Part shown: positions 18,943 to 27,744 of the stretch, piece after piece
How positions within the stretch are numbered: the stretch's first letter is position 1
Layout: each line of letters starts with the position of its first letter
DNA from: JAAUTY01 sp964397305
GTDB taxonomy: Bacteria > Cyanobacteriota > Cyanobacteriia > Cyanobacteriales > Spirulinaceae
Direction: 5' to 3'
NCBI GenBank assembly: GCA_964397305.1
Contig: CAYNIP010000006.1
Location: 92,184-156,183, forward strand
Length of the DNA: 64,000 bases
Notes under the pieces: generated by a model
What the model was told of the DNA's origin: nothing
The model's database searches: none
Seen by the model: the letters and a program-made list of their open reading frames with translations, nothing else
Position numbers and translations under genes: made by a program

Positions 18943-20078
18943 GTCGGGTTGCGATTATCGGTGGCGGCATCGTCGGGGCGGCGATCGCCTACGAACTGAG
19001 CCGACGCCCGGAACTCACCGTGATCCTCCTGGAGCGCGACGAACCGGCGGCCGGCTCCACTGGCGCGGCCTTGGGGGTGCTGATGGGGGCGGTCTCGCAA
19101 AAAACTCGGGGTCGCGCTTGGCAACTGCGGCAGGCGAGCTTGCAGCGCTACCAGACCCTGATCGATGAACTCCAGACCCTGACCGGCCAGGCGATTCCCC
19201 ACAACCGTCAGGGAATTGTATTACTCCACTCGGCCACGGAGGCCAACTGGCCCCAGTGGGAGCGCTTGCAGGCCCTGCGCCAGCAGCAGAGCTGGCCCCT
19301 GGAGCTATGGTCGCGATCGCAGCTCGAGGCTCGTTGTCCCCAGGTGGCGATCGCCCCCAACAACCTCGACGGTGCGATTTACTCCCCGGCCGATGGCCAA
19401 GTTGATCCCACCGCCCTGACCGAGGCCCTGATCGCGGCCGCCGTCGCCCAAGGGGCTCGGTGCTACTGTGGCACGACTGTGACCGCGATTGCCACGGAAG
19501 CAGTAGCGGGGCAGCAACGGGTGACGGGTTTGCAAGCGGGCGAGCAATCGTTGGCCTGTGACTGGCTGGTGATCGCGGCGGGGCTTGGTTCCCTGCCCCT
19601 CACGACCCAGCTCCAAGCGCCAGTCAACCTCAGGCCGGTGCTGGGTCAGGCCCTCCAAGTGCAGTTACCCCAGGACCTCGGCCGCCCGGAGTTTCAGCCC
19701 GTGCTCAGCGGCGAGGATGTTCACCTCGTTCCCCTGGAGGGCGGGGCCTATTGGGTCGGGGCGACGGTGGAGTTTCCCGAGGCAGCCGAGGGAGTAAGGG
19801 CTGATCCGCAACGGTTGCATCAGCTTTGGCAGCGGGCGATCGCCTTCTACCCCGCCCTCGCTCAGGGGGAGATTGTCCGCACTTGGTCGGGCCAACGGCC
19901 GCGCCCCGAGGGCCAGAGTGCCCCGGTGATCGGCCCCCTGGCCGGCTATGACAATGTGCTGCTGGCGACGGGCCACTACCGCAACGGTGTGTTGCTGGCT
20001 CCGGCTACGGCTCTGGCGATCGCGGCGGCCCTGGCCGCTCGCTCCCCCGCCGACCGTTTCCCGACTCCGACTTCCTAG
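18939..20078 (+). CDS. FAD-dependent oxidoreductase, glycine/D-amino-acid oxidase family
   Basis: This 379-residue enzyme starts with a dinucleotide-binding fold, VAIIGGGIVGAAIAYEL (about 4-20), with an acidic residue ending strand 2 (LLERDEP). The middle contains RQGIVLLHS, and the C-terminal FAD loop reads TWSGQRPRPEG followed by ATGHYRNGVLLAPAT, the usual DAO-family ending in which GHYRNG contacts FAD and substrate. It resembles glycine oxidase/ThiO-type enzymes, which oxidise glycine or sarcosine-like amines with O2; a role in thiamin synthesis is possible but unproven. The GTG start overlaps the psbQ stop by 4 bp, an odd pairing for a photosystem gene. Confidence 0.88.
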   Translation: MSRVAIIGGGIVGAAIAYELSRRPELTVILLERDEPAAGSTGAALGVLMGAVSQKTRGRAWQLRQASLQRYQTLIDELQTLTGQAIPHNRQGIVLLHSATEANWPQWERLQALRQQQSWPLELWSRSQLEARCPQVAIAPNNLDGAIYSPADGQVDPTALTEALIAAAVAQGARCYCGTTVTAIATEAVAGQQRVTGLQAGEQSLACDWLVIAAGLGSLPLTTQLQAPVNLRPVLGQALQVQLPQDLGRPEFQPVLSGEDVHLVPLEGGAYWVGATVEFPEAAEGVRADPQRLHQLWQRAIAFYPALAQGEIVRTWSGQRPRPEGQSAPVIGPLAGYDNVLLATGHYRNGVLLAPATALAIAAALAARSPADRFPTPTS

Positions 20079-20099
20079 CGCTTTCTACCCAACTCTGCC

Positions 20100-20330
20100 A
20101 TGCTAGCGGCTCTCCACGCTTATGCCCGGGCCTTGATCGATCCCAAGCTGATGCCCACGGCCCTACGGGTGGCCCTGGTGGTCGGCACGATGCTCCTGGC
20201 GATCAACCACGGGGCCGCCCTCGTCCAGGGGCGCATGACTCGCGATCGCTGGCTCTCGGGCCTGTTGACCTACCTGGTTCCCTACGCGGTGAACATTCAC
20301 GGTCAACAGATGGGGCGCGATCGCTCCTAG
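20100..20330 (+). CDS. nrtS: Small nitrate/nitrite transporter NrtS
   Basis: This 76-residue membrane protein contains LIDPKLMPTALRVALVVGTMLL, LAINHG and DRWLSGLLTYLVPYAVNIHGQ, which match the short cyanobacterial NrtS proteins (about 70 residues, two TM helices). NrtS proteins are reported to mediate nitrate and nitrite uptake, sometimes as a pair of small subunits; only one is seen here. It lies 21 bp after the amino-acid oxidase on the same strand and convergent with the VTT protein gene, with only 3 bp between stops. Confidence 0.83.
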   Translation: MLAALHAYARALIDPKLMPTALRVALVVGTMLLAINHGAALVQGRMTRDRWLSGLLTYLVPYAVNIHGQQMGRDRS

Positions 20331-20333
20331 GGC

Positions 20334-21011
20334 CTAGTGGGGTTTCCGCGCCGCGCCCCGGCGGCGATACCAGGTTGCGCCGCCGATTAAGAGGCCCGTT
20401 AAGCCCAGGCCAATCGTGATCGGCCACAGATTGCCTTGCTGGAGGGCCTGCAACCCGGCTCCCATCATCACGAAGGGGAGGATGCCGGGAACCGTTCCCA
20501 GGGCGGTGCCGATCAGGTAATCGCGGCTGCGAATGCTGGTCAGGCCGGCGGCGAAGTTAACCAGGCCGTAGGGAATCAAGGGCAGGAGCCGAATCGCTGT
20601 CATGTAGTAGAGGCCCCCTTGGCTGAGTTCCCGGTCAAGGGCCTCCCAGCGGCCGCGAAATTGCTGGGCCGCCCAACCGCGCCCGATCGTGCGGGTGAAG
20701 GCAAAGGCCATGAGGGCGGCCACGAGGGCGGCGATTGTTGTCCACAGGGTTCCCCACCCCAGACCAAACAGGGCCCCACCACTGAGATTGAGCGGCGTCG
20801 AAGGCAATAGCAGCAGGGTTCCCAGGGTGTAGAGCAGGATGTAGAGCAGGGGAGCCCAAAAGCCCACCGCCGCGAGCCAAGCTTGGACCTGCTCGGGGTC
20901 TAAGCCCCCGAGCAGGTAGACCCCCGCCGCCGTGATCAGGACGCAGAAGAGGAAAAGGAGTAGGGCATTGCGTTTGAGTTGCACGGGGAGTCTCCGTAGA
21001 CCTACAGTCAT
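20334..21011 (-). CDS. TVP38/TMEM64 (VTT-domain) membrane protein
   Basis: This 225-residue integral membrane protein has about five or six TM helices. The VTT core reads LLLPSTPLNLSGGALFG (about 67-83), with a later segment IRLLPLIPYGLVNFAAG (about 140-156), both characteristic of DedA/TVP38 proteins with re-entrant loops. Family members act as lipid scramblases or in membrane homeostasis; the specific task here is unknown. It abuts nrtS tail to tail. Start ATG 21011 leaves a short cytoplasmic basic N terminus before TM1. Confidence 0.9.
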   Translation of the reverse strand: MTVGLRRLPVQLKRNALLLFLFCVLITAAGVYLLGGLDPEQVQAWLAAVGFWAPLLYILLYTLGTLLLLPSTPLNLSGGALFGLGWGTLWTTIAALVAALMAFAFTRTIGRGWAAQQFRGRWEALDRELSQGGLYYMTAIRLLPLIPYGLVNFAAGLTSIRSRDYLIGTALGTVPGILPFVMMGAGLQALQQGNLWPITIGLGLTGLLIGGATWYRRRGAARKPH

Positions 21012-21032
21012 GGGTTGTCGGACTAGGCTAGA

Positions 21033-22142
21033 TTACCGCCTGGGGGTGGGCTCTGTCAGGGTGGGGCGGGGGCGATCGCGGCGCGTCTCCCCAGGAGAAT
21101 CGTGCCGTGTCCCGGAGGGATGATCGCTGACCACGGCGAGGGGCGGTCCGGGGGCGTTGGTCGGGTCAAAGCCGTAGCAGTCCCGTACCAGATAGAGGGG
21201 GCGGCCCTTAACTTCTTCGTAAACACGGGCCAAGTATTCCCCGATGACGCCGAGGGAGAGCAATTGGATGCCGCCAAAGAAGAGAATCGCCACCATCAGC
21301 GAGGCATAGCCGGGGACATCGATGCCAAAGATCAGGGTCCGCAGCACCAGGAAGCTAGCGTAGAAGAGTGACAAGGCTGAGATCACCAGCCCAACATAGC
21401 CCCAAACCTTGAGGGGGATGAGGCTAAAGGAGGTAATGCCATCTAGGGCAAAGTTCCATAGCTTCCAGTAGTTCCACTTACTGATCCCTCCCTGGCGTGG
21501 CTGGCGATCGAATAGTACCGAGGTCTGGGAAAAGCCGACCCAAGCAAAGAGCCCTTTCATGAAGCGGGTGCGCTCGGGCAACTGCCTCAGGGCGGCGACG
21601 ACCCGCTGATCTAGGAGCCGAAAGTCCCCCGTATCGCGGGGAATCGGGGTATCGCTGATCTTGGCGACGAGGCGGTAAAAGGCGCGGGCGGTCCAGCGCT
21701 TGAGCCAGCTCTCGCCTTGGCGCGATCGCCGCGTGGCGTAGACGACATCATAGCCCTCCCGCCACTTGGCCACGAGCTCCCCGATCAGTTCCGGCGGGTC
21801 CTGGAGATCCGCATCAATAGGGATCACGGCGGCCCCGCTCGCAAACTCGAGGCCGGCCGTGAGGGCCACCTCTTTGCCGAAGTTGCGGGCCAGGTTGACG
21901 ACCTTGATCGCCGAGTTGCGCTGTCGGTGGGCCAGGAGGCTCGGCAGGGTGGCATCGCTGCTGCCATCATTGACGCAAACGATCTCGTAGGGCTCGTTGA
22001 GGGCCGCTAAGACAGTTTCGAGGCGTGTAAAGAGGTGCGCTAAGTTTTCGGCCTCGTTGTAGACCGGGATGACGATGGATAGTTCGACCGCGCCCGCCGG
22101 GAAGGTCATAACACGCTGGTGCTGGAAGAGTGCGGCATTCAT
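21033..22142 (-). CDS. Glycosyltransferase family 2, GtrB/DPM1-like, membrane bound
   Basis: This 369-residue protein has an N-terminal GT-A domain: LSIVIPVYNEAENL (about 21), NDGSSD (about 57), and IDADLQDPPEL, in which DAD is the metal-binding motif. Two C-terminal TM helices (about 248-270 and 280-305) follow, then LGVIGEYLARVYEEVKGRP, typical of GtrB/ArnC-type polyisoprenyl-phosphate glycosyltransferases. It likely loads a sugar onto undecaprenyl phosphate for surface glycan decoration; the donor sugar is not predictable. ATG 22142 is chosen because it directly precedes the GT-A fold; the open frame upstream overlaps the MOSC gene in another frame. The last about 40 residues are proline- and charge-rich and low in complexity. 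Confidence 0.92.
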   Translation of the reverse strand: MNAALFQHQRVMTFPAGAVELSIVIPVYNEAENLAHLFTRLETVLAALNEPYEIVCVNDGSSDATLPSLLAHRQRNSAIKVVNLARNFGKEVALTAGLEFASGAAVIPIDADLQDPPELIGELVAKWREGYDVVYATRRSRQGESWLKRWTARAFYRLVAKISDTPIPRDTGDFRLLDQRVVAALRQLPERTRFMKGLFAWVGFSQTSVLFDRQPRQGGISKWNYWKLWNFALDGITSFSLIPLKVWGYVGLVISALSLFYASFLVLRTLIFGIDVPGYASLMVAILFFGGIQLLSLGVIGEYLARVYEEVKGRPLYLVRDCYGFDPTNAPGPPLAVVSDHPSGTRHDSPGETRRDRPRPTLTEPTPRR

Positions 22143-22210
22143 TGTACCCGGCCGGCGGGGAGGCTGGGGGCCGCGTTGACCAGGCCTCTCCCGTCGGTCG
22201 GCCTGGAGGC

Positions 22211-23065
22211 TTAGGGCTGCCCCTCGGGGAGGCCCGGCAAAACCTGTACCGGATCGCCCACCTGAATCGTGCCGAGGTCGCGGGCGATCGCATTGACCCC
22301 GAACAAAATCCCCGCCTTGGGAACCCGACGAAACTGGGCCAGGGTATGCAGAGGCTCCCCTAAGGGACTGCGATCGCCGCTCCGTTGGTCCGTAGTGGTG
22401 ACGATACAGCGGGCACAGGGTTTGACCGTATCGAAGCACACGCGGCCAATCTGCACCGTCTGCCAAGCATCTTCGGCGAAGGGCTGTTCGCTGGCGATCA
22501 CGATGTTGGGCCGGAAGCGATTCATGGGAACGGTCGCGTCCTGCCCGGGATAGGCCGCCTGCAAGCGGCGATTGAGGTCGGCTAGGGAGGCGGTGGTCGT
22601 GATCAGGAAGGGGAAGGCATCGGCAAAGCTCACGGGCTGGTTCGCCGCCGTGGCGTAGTCGGGATCAAGGGGGCGGCGGTGCTGGGGCGATTGGCGCAGC
22701 AGGCGCACGGGGGCTTCGAGGGCGAGGGCCCGTTGTAACCACTGGGCCACGGCCTCGCCCTGGTCCCTGGCGAGGGTGCGATCGCGCCACACCTGCACGG
22801 GCCGCAGCGGCCCTTGGTCGGTGGGCGTCCAGGTCCAGGGCTCCAGCCCCCCCGGCGCGTAGGCCAGGGTGAGCTGCTCCCCGGCCTGAGTCACCTGGAT
22901 TTGGGCCAACTGGGGGAGTTGGCGCTGGCTGAGGAACTGGCCCTGGGCATCGGTGATCACAAACTCGCGATCGCCGACAAAGCCCGTGGGGGCGATCGCG
23001 GCGGTTGTCACCGTCAGACCGCGACAGGATTTAATCGGGTAAACACCCAGTTCCACCACTTGCAT
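22211..23065 (-). CDS. MOSC-domain protein (YcbX/mARC-like)
   Basis: This 284-residue protein has an N-terminal beta-barrel MOSC_N region (VVELGVYPIKSCRG, about 3-16) and a C-terminal MOSC domain with the molybdenum-ligand type motif KPCARCIVTTTD (about 217-228). RFRPNIVI before it is also typical. Related proteins (YcbX, mARC) bind molybdenum cofactor and reduce N-hydroxylated compounds, usually with a ferredoxin-like electron donor; no [2Fe-2S] domain is attached here. ATG 23065 is chosen for the family N terminus. The gene is divergent from the sugar kinase gene, with start codons 81 bp apart. Confidence 0.9.
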   Translation of the reverse strand: MQVVELGVYPIKSCRGLTVTTAAIAPTGFVGDREFVITDAQGQFLSQRQLPQLAQIQVTQAGEQLTLAYAPGGLEPWTWTPTDQGPLRPVQVWRDRTLARDQGEAVAQWLQRALALEAPVRLLRQSPQHRRPLDPDYATAANQPVSFADAFPFLITTTASLADLNRRLQAAYPGQDATVPMNRFRPNIVIASEQPFAEDAWQTVQIGRVCFDTVKPCARCIVTTTDQRSGDRSPLGEPLHTLAQFRRVPKAGILFGVNAIARDLGTIQVGDPVQVLPGLPEGQP

Positions 23066-23146
23066 CTCGACCTCTCCCTCGCTAACCTGATGGATCTTCA
23101 GCACATCTCCAGCCTTTATCCCTCTAATCGGAACCCGGAGCAACCC

Positions 23147-24061
23147 ATGCACACCCTCTGGATTGGGATTGACGGCGGCGCGACCAAGACGATTGCCCGC
23201 GTCGAAGACGAGGCGGGCCAGCTCCTGGGCCTCGGTCGCGCCGGGCCGGCAAATCTGCGCGCCTCGCCGGCGGCGGCTTGGCAGGCGATCTATCAGGCGA
23301 TTGACCAGGCCTTGGCCCCCCGAGGGCTGCATCTTGGCGATCGCCGCTACCGCTACTATGGCGGCGCGGGCCTCGCTGGTACTCAGGTTCCCGCCGCCTG
23401 CCAAGCCTTTCTCGCTGAACCACATCCCTTTGCCCACCTAGCCTTGCAGTCCGATGGCTACGTCGCTTGTCTCGGGGCCCACGGGGGGCAGGATGGGGCG
23501 GTGATTGCGGTGGGGACGGGGGTGATTGCTTATCAGATCGTGGGCGATCGCGCCCAGCGCGTGGGAGGCTGGGGGTTTCCCCAGGGTGACGAAGGCAGTG
23601 GCGCTTGGTTGGGTCTCGAGGTGGTGCGGCGGACGCTGCACTGGCAGGACGGGCGTGGGGAGGCCTCGCCGCTGTTAGCTCAGCTCTGGGCCCGCTTTGA
23701 TCACAACCTGACCCAGTTCGTCATCTGGGCCAACCAAGCGGATGCTGCCCAATTTGCCAGTCTCGCGCCCCTCGTGATCGAGCAGGCCGCTCAGGGAGAG
23801 CCCCTAGCGGTGCAATTGCTGCAAGGGGCCGGCCGGGAGTTGGATTGCATTGGCCGCGCCCTGGCCTCCCAGGGGCCAGAGCCCTTGCCCTGTAGTTTGC
23901 TCGGGGGGTTGGCCCCCTTTCTGGAGCCTTATCTGGAGCCGGCCTTGCGATCGCGCCTCGTGCCGCCGGCCGGCGACGCTGCCCAGGGAGCGATCCTCCT
24001 CGCCCGCCGAGCCGTGCTGGCTAATCCACCTTCATTTCCACCACTTGCCCCTGATCATTGA
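23147..24061 (+). CDS. BadF/BadG-type sugar kinase (N-acetylglucosamine or N-acetylmuramate kinase-like)
   Basis: This 304-residue ASKHA-fold kinase has phosphate-1 loop WIGIDGGATKT (about 5-15), VIAVGTGVIAYQ (about 116) and GGWGFPQGDEGSGAWLG (about 139), the pattern of the BadF/BadG/BcrA/BcrD ATPase family that includes GlcNAc kinase and MurK. A MurNAc-6-phosphate etherase (murQ) lies about 6 kb downstream, so a MurK-like step in cell-wall recycling is plausible, though GlcNAc kinase is equally possible. ATG 23147 follows a CGGAG-like ribosome site. The 3' end overlaps the convergent secreted-protein gene by 41 bp. Confidence 0.87.
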   Translation: MHTLWIGIDGGATKTIARVEDEAGQLLGLGRAGPANLRASPAAAWQAIYQAIDQALAPRGLHLGDRRYRYYGGAGLAGTQVPAACQAFLAEPHPFAHLALQSDGYVACLGAHGGQDGAVIAVGTGVIAYQIVGDRAQRVGGWGFPQGDEGSGAWLGLEVVRRTLHWQDGRGEASPLLAQLWARFDHNLTQFVIWANQADAAQFASLAPLVIEQAAQGEPLAVQLLQGAGRELDCIGRALASQGPEPLPCSLLGGLAPFLEPYLEPALRSRLVPPAGDAAQGAILLARRAVLANPPSFPPLAPDH

Positions 24062-24890
24062 CATAGCAATAGCCCCGCTGGCGATTGGGGAAGTTGCTCC
24101 ACTCAATACGGGCGAGGCCGGAAGGCTCCACGGCTGTGGCCTGGGTCTCAATATTGGTGTACAGGGCCCCGAGGGCGAGACCCACGATGCGCCGACATTG
24201 GCCGTGCTGGGCCTCGGTGGCCGTAGCCACGACGACGGGCGGCGGCGGCGCGGCCACCTCAGGGGGTTGGGGAACTGGTGGGGGGGAAGCCCCAAAGGGA
24301 CGAGTCGGGGGTTGGGGGACGGGGGGCGAGGTAACGGCTGAGGACGGCGGCGGCGGAGCCTCCGGTTTGGGCGCTGGGGGAACGACGGGGGCTTGAGGCG
24401 GTGCGGGGGGCTGCACAGCGACCGTGGGGGTAGGAGGCTCGGTCGGGGCTGGGCGGCGATCTGCGGCTGCGAGCTCGAGGCTATTGGTGCGATCGTAGTG
24501 GGAGATGTAGGGGATCGTCGCTAGGTAGGTGGCCTGAGGCGCAAGGACGGTGAACGCGGCTCCCTGAAAGTTCCAGCCGGTCAGCACGATGGTGCTGCCG
24601 TTGTCCATGCGAAAGCGGAGGCGATCGCCCTGACGATCGACGTCGGTTGAGCGAATCGTGGCGCTGGTCCAGGGATCGCTGTATTCCAACGTCGCGCTGC
24701 CGTCGGTGTACCAGTTGATCACAGCGCGCTGTTCAGTATCGCGAAAGAAGGCGGTTCCCGTGAGCTGGGGCCGGGCTGGAGCGAGAACCTGGGTTGGCTG
24801 GCTGAGGGCTGGCTCTGGGGTCATGAGGCCCGTGAGCACAGCAAGGCAGGCTAGGGATAAGCGGATCTGGGAGACGGCAGAAGGCTTCAT
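24021..24890 (-). CDS. Secreted proline-rich protein of unknown function
   Basis: This 289-residue protein has a signal peptide (MKPSAVSQIRL plus a hydrophobic core, cleavage near PALSQ). The N-terminal globular part (about 35-140) looks all-beta, with repeated short strands (GTAFFRDTEQRAVINWY, MDNGSTIVLTG). A long proline/alanine linker (about 148-225) follows, then a small C-terminal domain with two cysteines (GQCRRIVG and RGYCYVND) that could form a disulphide. I do not recognise the family. The linker suggests two exported modules separated by a spacer that may cross peptidoglycan. It overlaps the sugar-kinase gene tail to tail by 41 bp. Confidence 0.8.
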   Translation of the reverse strand: MKPSAVSQIRLSLACLAVLTGLMTPEPALSQPTQVLAPARPQLTGTAFFRDTEQRAVINWYTDGSATLEYSDPWTSATIRSTDVDRQGDRLRFRMDNGSTIVLTGWNFQGAAFTVLAPQATYLATIPYISHYDRTNSLELAAADRRPAPTEPPTPTVAVQPPAPPQAPVVPPAPKPEAPPPPSSAVTSPPVPQPPTRPFGASPPPVPQPPEVAAPPPPVVVATATEAQHGQCRRIVGLALGALYTNIETQATAVEPSGLARIEWSNFPNRQRGYCYVNDQGQVVEMKVD

Positions 24891-25100
24891 GATGGACTCA
24901 GAAAGGTAGCAAACAGGATGACCGGGCCTGAAGACCGCTCTCGAGCATTTTAGCGGACTCCCGGCCTATTCTCAGGGCCGAGGGGCGATCGCCCCTCGGT
25001 TCCCCCAGAATCCTTCGCCGCCAGCCCTCGCCGGGATAACTTCACCGGCTAGGGCCCTCGGGTTCCTGCCGGTCCGGCGCGGCTCCCCCGAGCCTCACGA

Positions 25101-25670
25101 TTAGCGGCGGTCCCGGTAGCTGTCGTCATAGCCCTGGCGGAAGCCGGCCTGGTAGCCGCGACCATACTCGTCGCTGCGGACGGGCCCTAGAGCGCGATCA
25201 GGGTCGTAGCTGAAGCCGCGATCGGCCCGGCCTTGGTTCCACCCTTCGTTATAGCCATCGCGGTAGCCATTGTCGTACCGATCCTGGAGCCGGGAGCCGG
25301 TTCCCAAGAAGTCGGTGCGGGCGATCACGGGCTCTGACATCATTTCCCAGCCATTGTCGTAGATGGTGAAACGGCTGCGGTCAACCTGGTATTCCATCGG
25401 ACCATCGTAGCCACGATAGCTCTGGGAACCGTTCTGAGTCACCCTCAACCAGCGGGAGGTGTTGCTACGTTTGTTGATCAAAATCATGCTCAACTGGCGG
25501 CCTTCGTCGCAGATGGCAATGCGCTGGCTCGAGGTTTCAAAGCTCTCGACTTGGGCAGAGCGGCCGCAGACGGACTGGGCGCGGGCCGCGTCAGGATGAA
25601 GGAGGAGGAGGCTGGGGGCGGCAAGGCCAACAAGGGCGGCGATCGCCCAAGGCTTGGTGTGTTGCAGCAT
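25101..25670 (-). CDS. Secreted Tyr/Gly/Arg/Asp-rich protein of unknown function
   Basis: This 189-residue protein begins at ATG 25670 with a signal peptide (MLQHTKPWAIAAL..., cleavage near DAARA). A beta-rich domain (about 35-120) with two cysteines (SVCGRS, IAICDEG) is followed by a tail of GY-D/R repeats such as YDNGYRDGYNEGWNQGRAD and YGRGYQAGFRQGYDD. The tail resembles low-complexity segments of surface or matrix proteins. No family is recognised. The 430-bp stretch around it also contains only its own leader and the space before lipB. Confidence 0.75.
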   Translation of the reverse strand: MLQHTKPWAIAALVGLAAPSLLLLHPDAARAQSVCGRSAQVESFETSSQRIAICDEGRQLSMILINKRSNTSRWLRVTQNGSQSYRGYDGPMEYQVDRSRFTIYDNGWEMMSEPVIARTDFLGTGSRLQDRYDNGYRDGYNEGWNQGRADRGFSYDPDRALGPVRSDEYGRGYQAGFRQGYDDSYRDRR

Positions 25671-25799
25671 GGTGGTACACTCCCGATCGATGAGTGGTGG
25701 TGTTATCACTACCTACAGCGCCAGCCGGGCTCATTATGCAGCGGGGAAGGGGCAGGGTGTAAGGAATTGTGAACGATTTCCTGCCTTGGGGCCGGGGGC

Positions 25800-26600
25800 C
25801 TAATCGGCGGGGGTCAGGTGGGTCAGGGCTTGGGGCGGGCGGCCTTGGGGAGGATAGCGCCAGGTCTGCTGGAGCCGGGGATCGTCGGGGGCGATCGCCT
25901 CCCAGGCCAAGTGAAATACCTGGGCAAAGCAGGCGGCCACCTGCTCCCGCACGGCGGCCAGGGTGATCCCCGGCACAAACTCGGCCAAGCTGCCCACGGG
26001 GCGATCACGAATCCCGCAGGGCACAATCGCCTGGAATCCCTGAAGATCCGGGCAAACATTGAGCGCGAACCCGTGAGTGCTGATCCAGCGCTTGGCGGCG
26101 ACCCCAATGGCGGCCAGTTTGCGCCCCTCGACCCAGACTCCGGTGAGGCCGGGCTGGCGGGTCGCGGGCAGTCCGTAGTGGACCAGCACCGCGATCAGCA
26201 CCGCCTCGAGCTGGCGCAAGTACCAGTGCAAATCGGGTTGGTGGCGGCGCAGGTTGAGCACCGGATAGCCCACCAGTTGACCGGGCGCGTGATACGTGAC
26301 CTCACCCCCGCGATCGCACCGGTAGAGGGGGGCGGGGGCCTGGGCCGGGTCGAAGCGTAGATGGGCCAGGGTTGCCCCGGTGCCGAGGGTGTAGACTGGC
26401 GGATGCTCCAGCAGCCAAAGCACATCGGGCTGGTGGGGATTGTGCAGATGGGCTTGCAGCAAGGCCTGTTGCTGTTGCCAGGCGGCGAGATAGGGGCAGC
26501 AGCCGGACTCGAGCAGCCAACCGGGGCGAGCGGTGGGGAATGTCAAGGGATGCAACGGATGGTAAAGAGAAGTCAAGCGATTTCGTTCTCTAGAATACAA
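25800..26600 (-). CDS. lipB: Octanoyltransferase LipB (lipoate biosynthesis)
   Basis: The protein transfers octanoyl from acyl-carrier protein to lipoyl domains of 2-oxoacid dehydrogenases and the glycine cleavage system. Family motifs are LEHPPVYTLGTGA (about 63), RGGEVTYHAPGQLVGYP (about 95), GRKLAAIG with the catalytic Lys, and VPCGI with the catalytic Cys. The conserved YHGPGQ is YHAPGQ here, a conservative change. The N terminus is uncertain: the frame has no ATG, and the candidates are TTG codons at 26600, 26576, 26555 and 26546, so the coordinate given is the longest option. Confidence 0.88.
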   Translation of the reverse strand: MYSRERNRLTSLYHPLHPLTFPTARPGWLLESGCCPYLAAWQQQQALLQAHLHNPHQPDVLWLLEHPPVYTLGTGATLAHLRFDPAQAPAPLYRCDRGGEVTYHAPGQLVGYPVLNLRRHQPDLHWYLRQLEAVLIAVLVHYGLPATRQPGLTGVWVEGRKLAAIGVAAKRWISTHGFALNVCPDLQGFQAIVPCGIRDRPVGSLAEFVPGITLAAVREQVAACFAQVFHLAWEAIAPDDPRLQQTWRYPPQGRPPQALTHLTPAD

Positions 26601-26900
26601 AGTGCTAGGGTGGAATGTATAGACCTCAGAGCCGTCTAGGCGTTACCGTGTCTGGGTTTGCGCTCCGAGGAGATCGAGAGGAGGAGCCTACCAATTGCTG
26701 TGATCCCTCGGTCGCTCGGGGGCCGAGGGCCCCGGGAGCGAGACGGCCTCGAGGCCGAGACGCCCGAGGGAGGGCCGCTTTCGTCTTCTGTTCGCGGGCA
26801 GGAGCGCCTGACTAGCGCGGTTGTCAAGGGGTTCTCCCAGGCCTGAGGTCGGGGTGGAGCCCCGCGAACATTCACCATAGTCTCGATGGAGCGATCAAGT
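26601..26900 (+). promoter_or_regulatory. Long structured leader and promoter region of hpf
   Basis: About 300 bp precede the hpf ATG without a gene. Two strong hairpins can be drawn: TCGCTC (26712-26717) with GAGCGA (26736-26741) enclosing GGGG/CCCC, and the perfect palindrome CGGCCTCGAGGCCG (26744-26757). Cyanobacterial lrtA messages are known for long 5' leaders that affect light/dark message stability, so this space probably contains such a leader. The transcription start is not defined by sequence. Confidence 0.5.
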
Positions 26901-27539
26901 ATGAAGCTTTTAGTCCAGGGCAATAACATTGTCGTCACTGAAGCCATCAACAGCTATGTCCAGGAAAAGCTGGAAAAGGCTGTGAAGCACTTCCAGAACA
27001 TCACCACTAAGTTGGATGTGCATCTTTCAGTGGCCCGCAATCCCCGGATCAGCAACAGTCACAAAGCGGAGGTCACGGTTCATGCGAATGGCACGGTGAT
27101 CCGGGCGCAAGAAAGCAGCGAAGACCTCTACGCTAGTATTGATCTGGTCGCCGACAAGATCGCGCGCCAACTCCGCAAGTACAAGGAGAAACACCTCCAC
27201 AATCGCACCCATGTGCAGCCCAAGACCAGTGTGTTGGCGGCGGATCAGCCGGTGGCGGCGGACTTGATTGGCGATCGCGAGCCCCAGTTGCCCTCGGAAG
27301 TGGTGCGGACGAAATACTTTGCGATGCCGCCCATGAGCCTTGAGGACGCCTTGTCCCAGTTGCAATTGATCGATCACGATTTCTACGTGTTTCGGAACTG
27401 TGACACCGACGAGATCAACGTCATCTACGCTCGCAACCACGGCGGCTATGGCGTGATCGTCCCCCGCAATGGGACTCCGAGCGACAGCCTCAATGGCAGC
27501 AGCAGCGCGGATACCCGGAGCCCAGCCCCCACGCTCTAG
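26901..27539 (+). CDS. hpf: Long-form ribosome hibernation promoting factor (LrtA/HPF)
   Basis: This 212-residue protein has the N-terminal YfiA/RaiA ribosome-binding domain (MKLLVQGNNIVVTEAINSYV, about 1-105) with the conserved region SSEDLYASIDLVADKI. A linker follows, then the C-terminal dimerisation domain of long HPF (VVRTKYFAMPPMSLEDALSQ and later DFYVFRNCDTDEINVIYARN). It dimerises 70S ribosomes into inactive 100S particles in the dark or during starvation. ATG 26901 is chosen over the in-frame ATG at 26886 because it matches the family start. A strong terminator follows. Confidence 0.94.
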   Translation: MKLLVQGNNIVVTEAINSYVQEKLEKAVKHFQNITTKLDVHLSVARNPRISNSHKAEVTVHANGTVIRAQESSEDLYASIDLVADKIARQLRKYKEKHLHNRTHVQPKTSVLAADQPVAADLIGDREPQLPSEVVRTKYFAMPPMSLEDALSQLQLIDHDFYVFRNCDTDEINVIYARNHGGYGVIVPRNGTPSDSLNGSSSADTRSPAPTL

Positions 27540-27569
27540 AGCACTCCCCGGCTCTCTTGCTCTCCTCGG

Positions 27570-27601
27570 CAACCGAGACGCACGAACTAGCGTCTCGGTT
27601 G
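27570..27601 (+). terminator. Strong hairpin terminator after hpf
   Basis: A perfect 12-bp stem, CAACCGAGACGC with GCGTCTCGGTTG, encloses an 8-base loop (27582-27589) and is followed by TTGGTT. It starts 30 bp after the hpf stop codon. Confidence 0.8.
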
Positions 27602-27744
27602 TTGGTTAAGCCCCCCTATCCATACAGCAGCCAGTTTGTCAATTGACCCGTTGCAAAAATGACCGGATTGAACAGTTATCAGCTCGGAACTGCTGTAGGA
27701 TTTAGCTGTGCAGGTCACTAGCCACCTGTGCGAGGAGAGACATC

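Noticed and set aside
22143..22466. N-terminal extension of the GT2 glycosyltransferase
   Set aside because: The extra 108 residues overlap the MOSC gene in another frame and have no domain character; ATG 22142 starts the fold.
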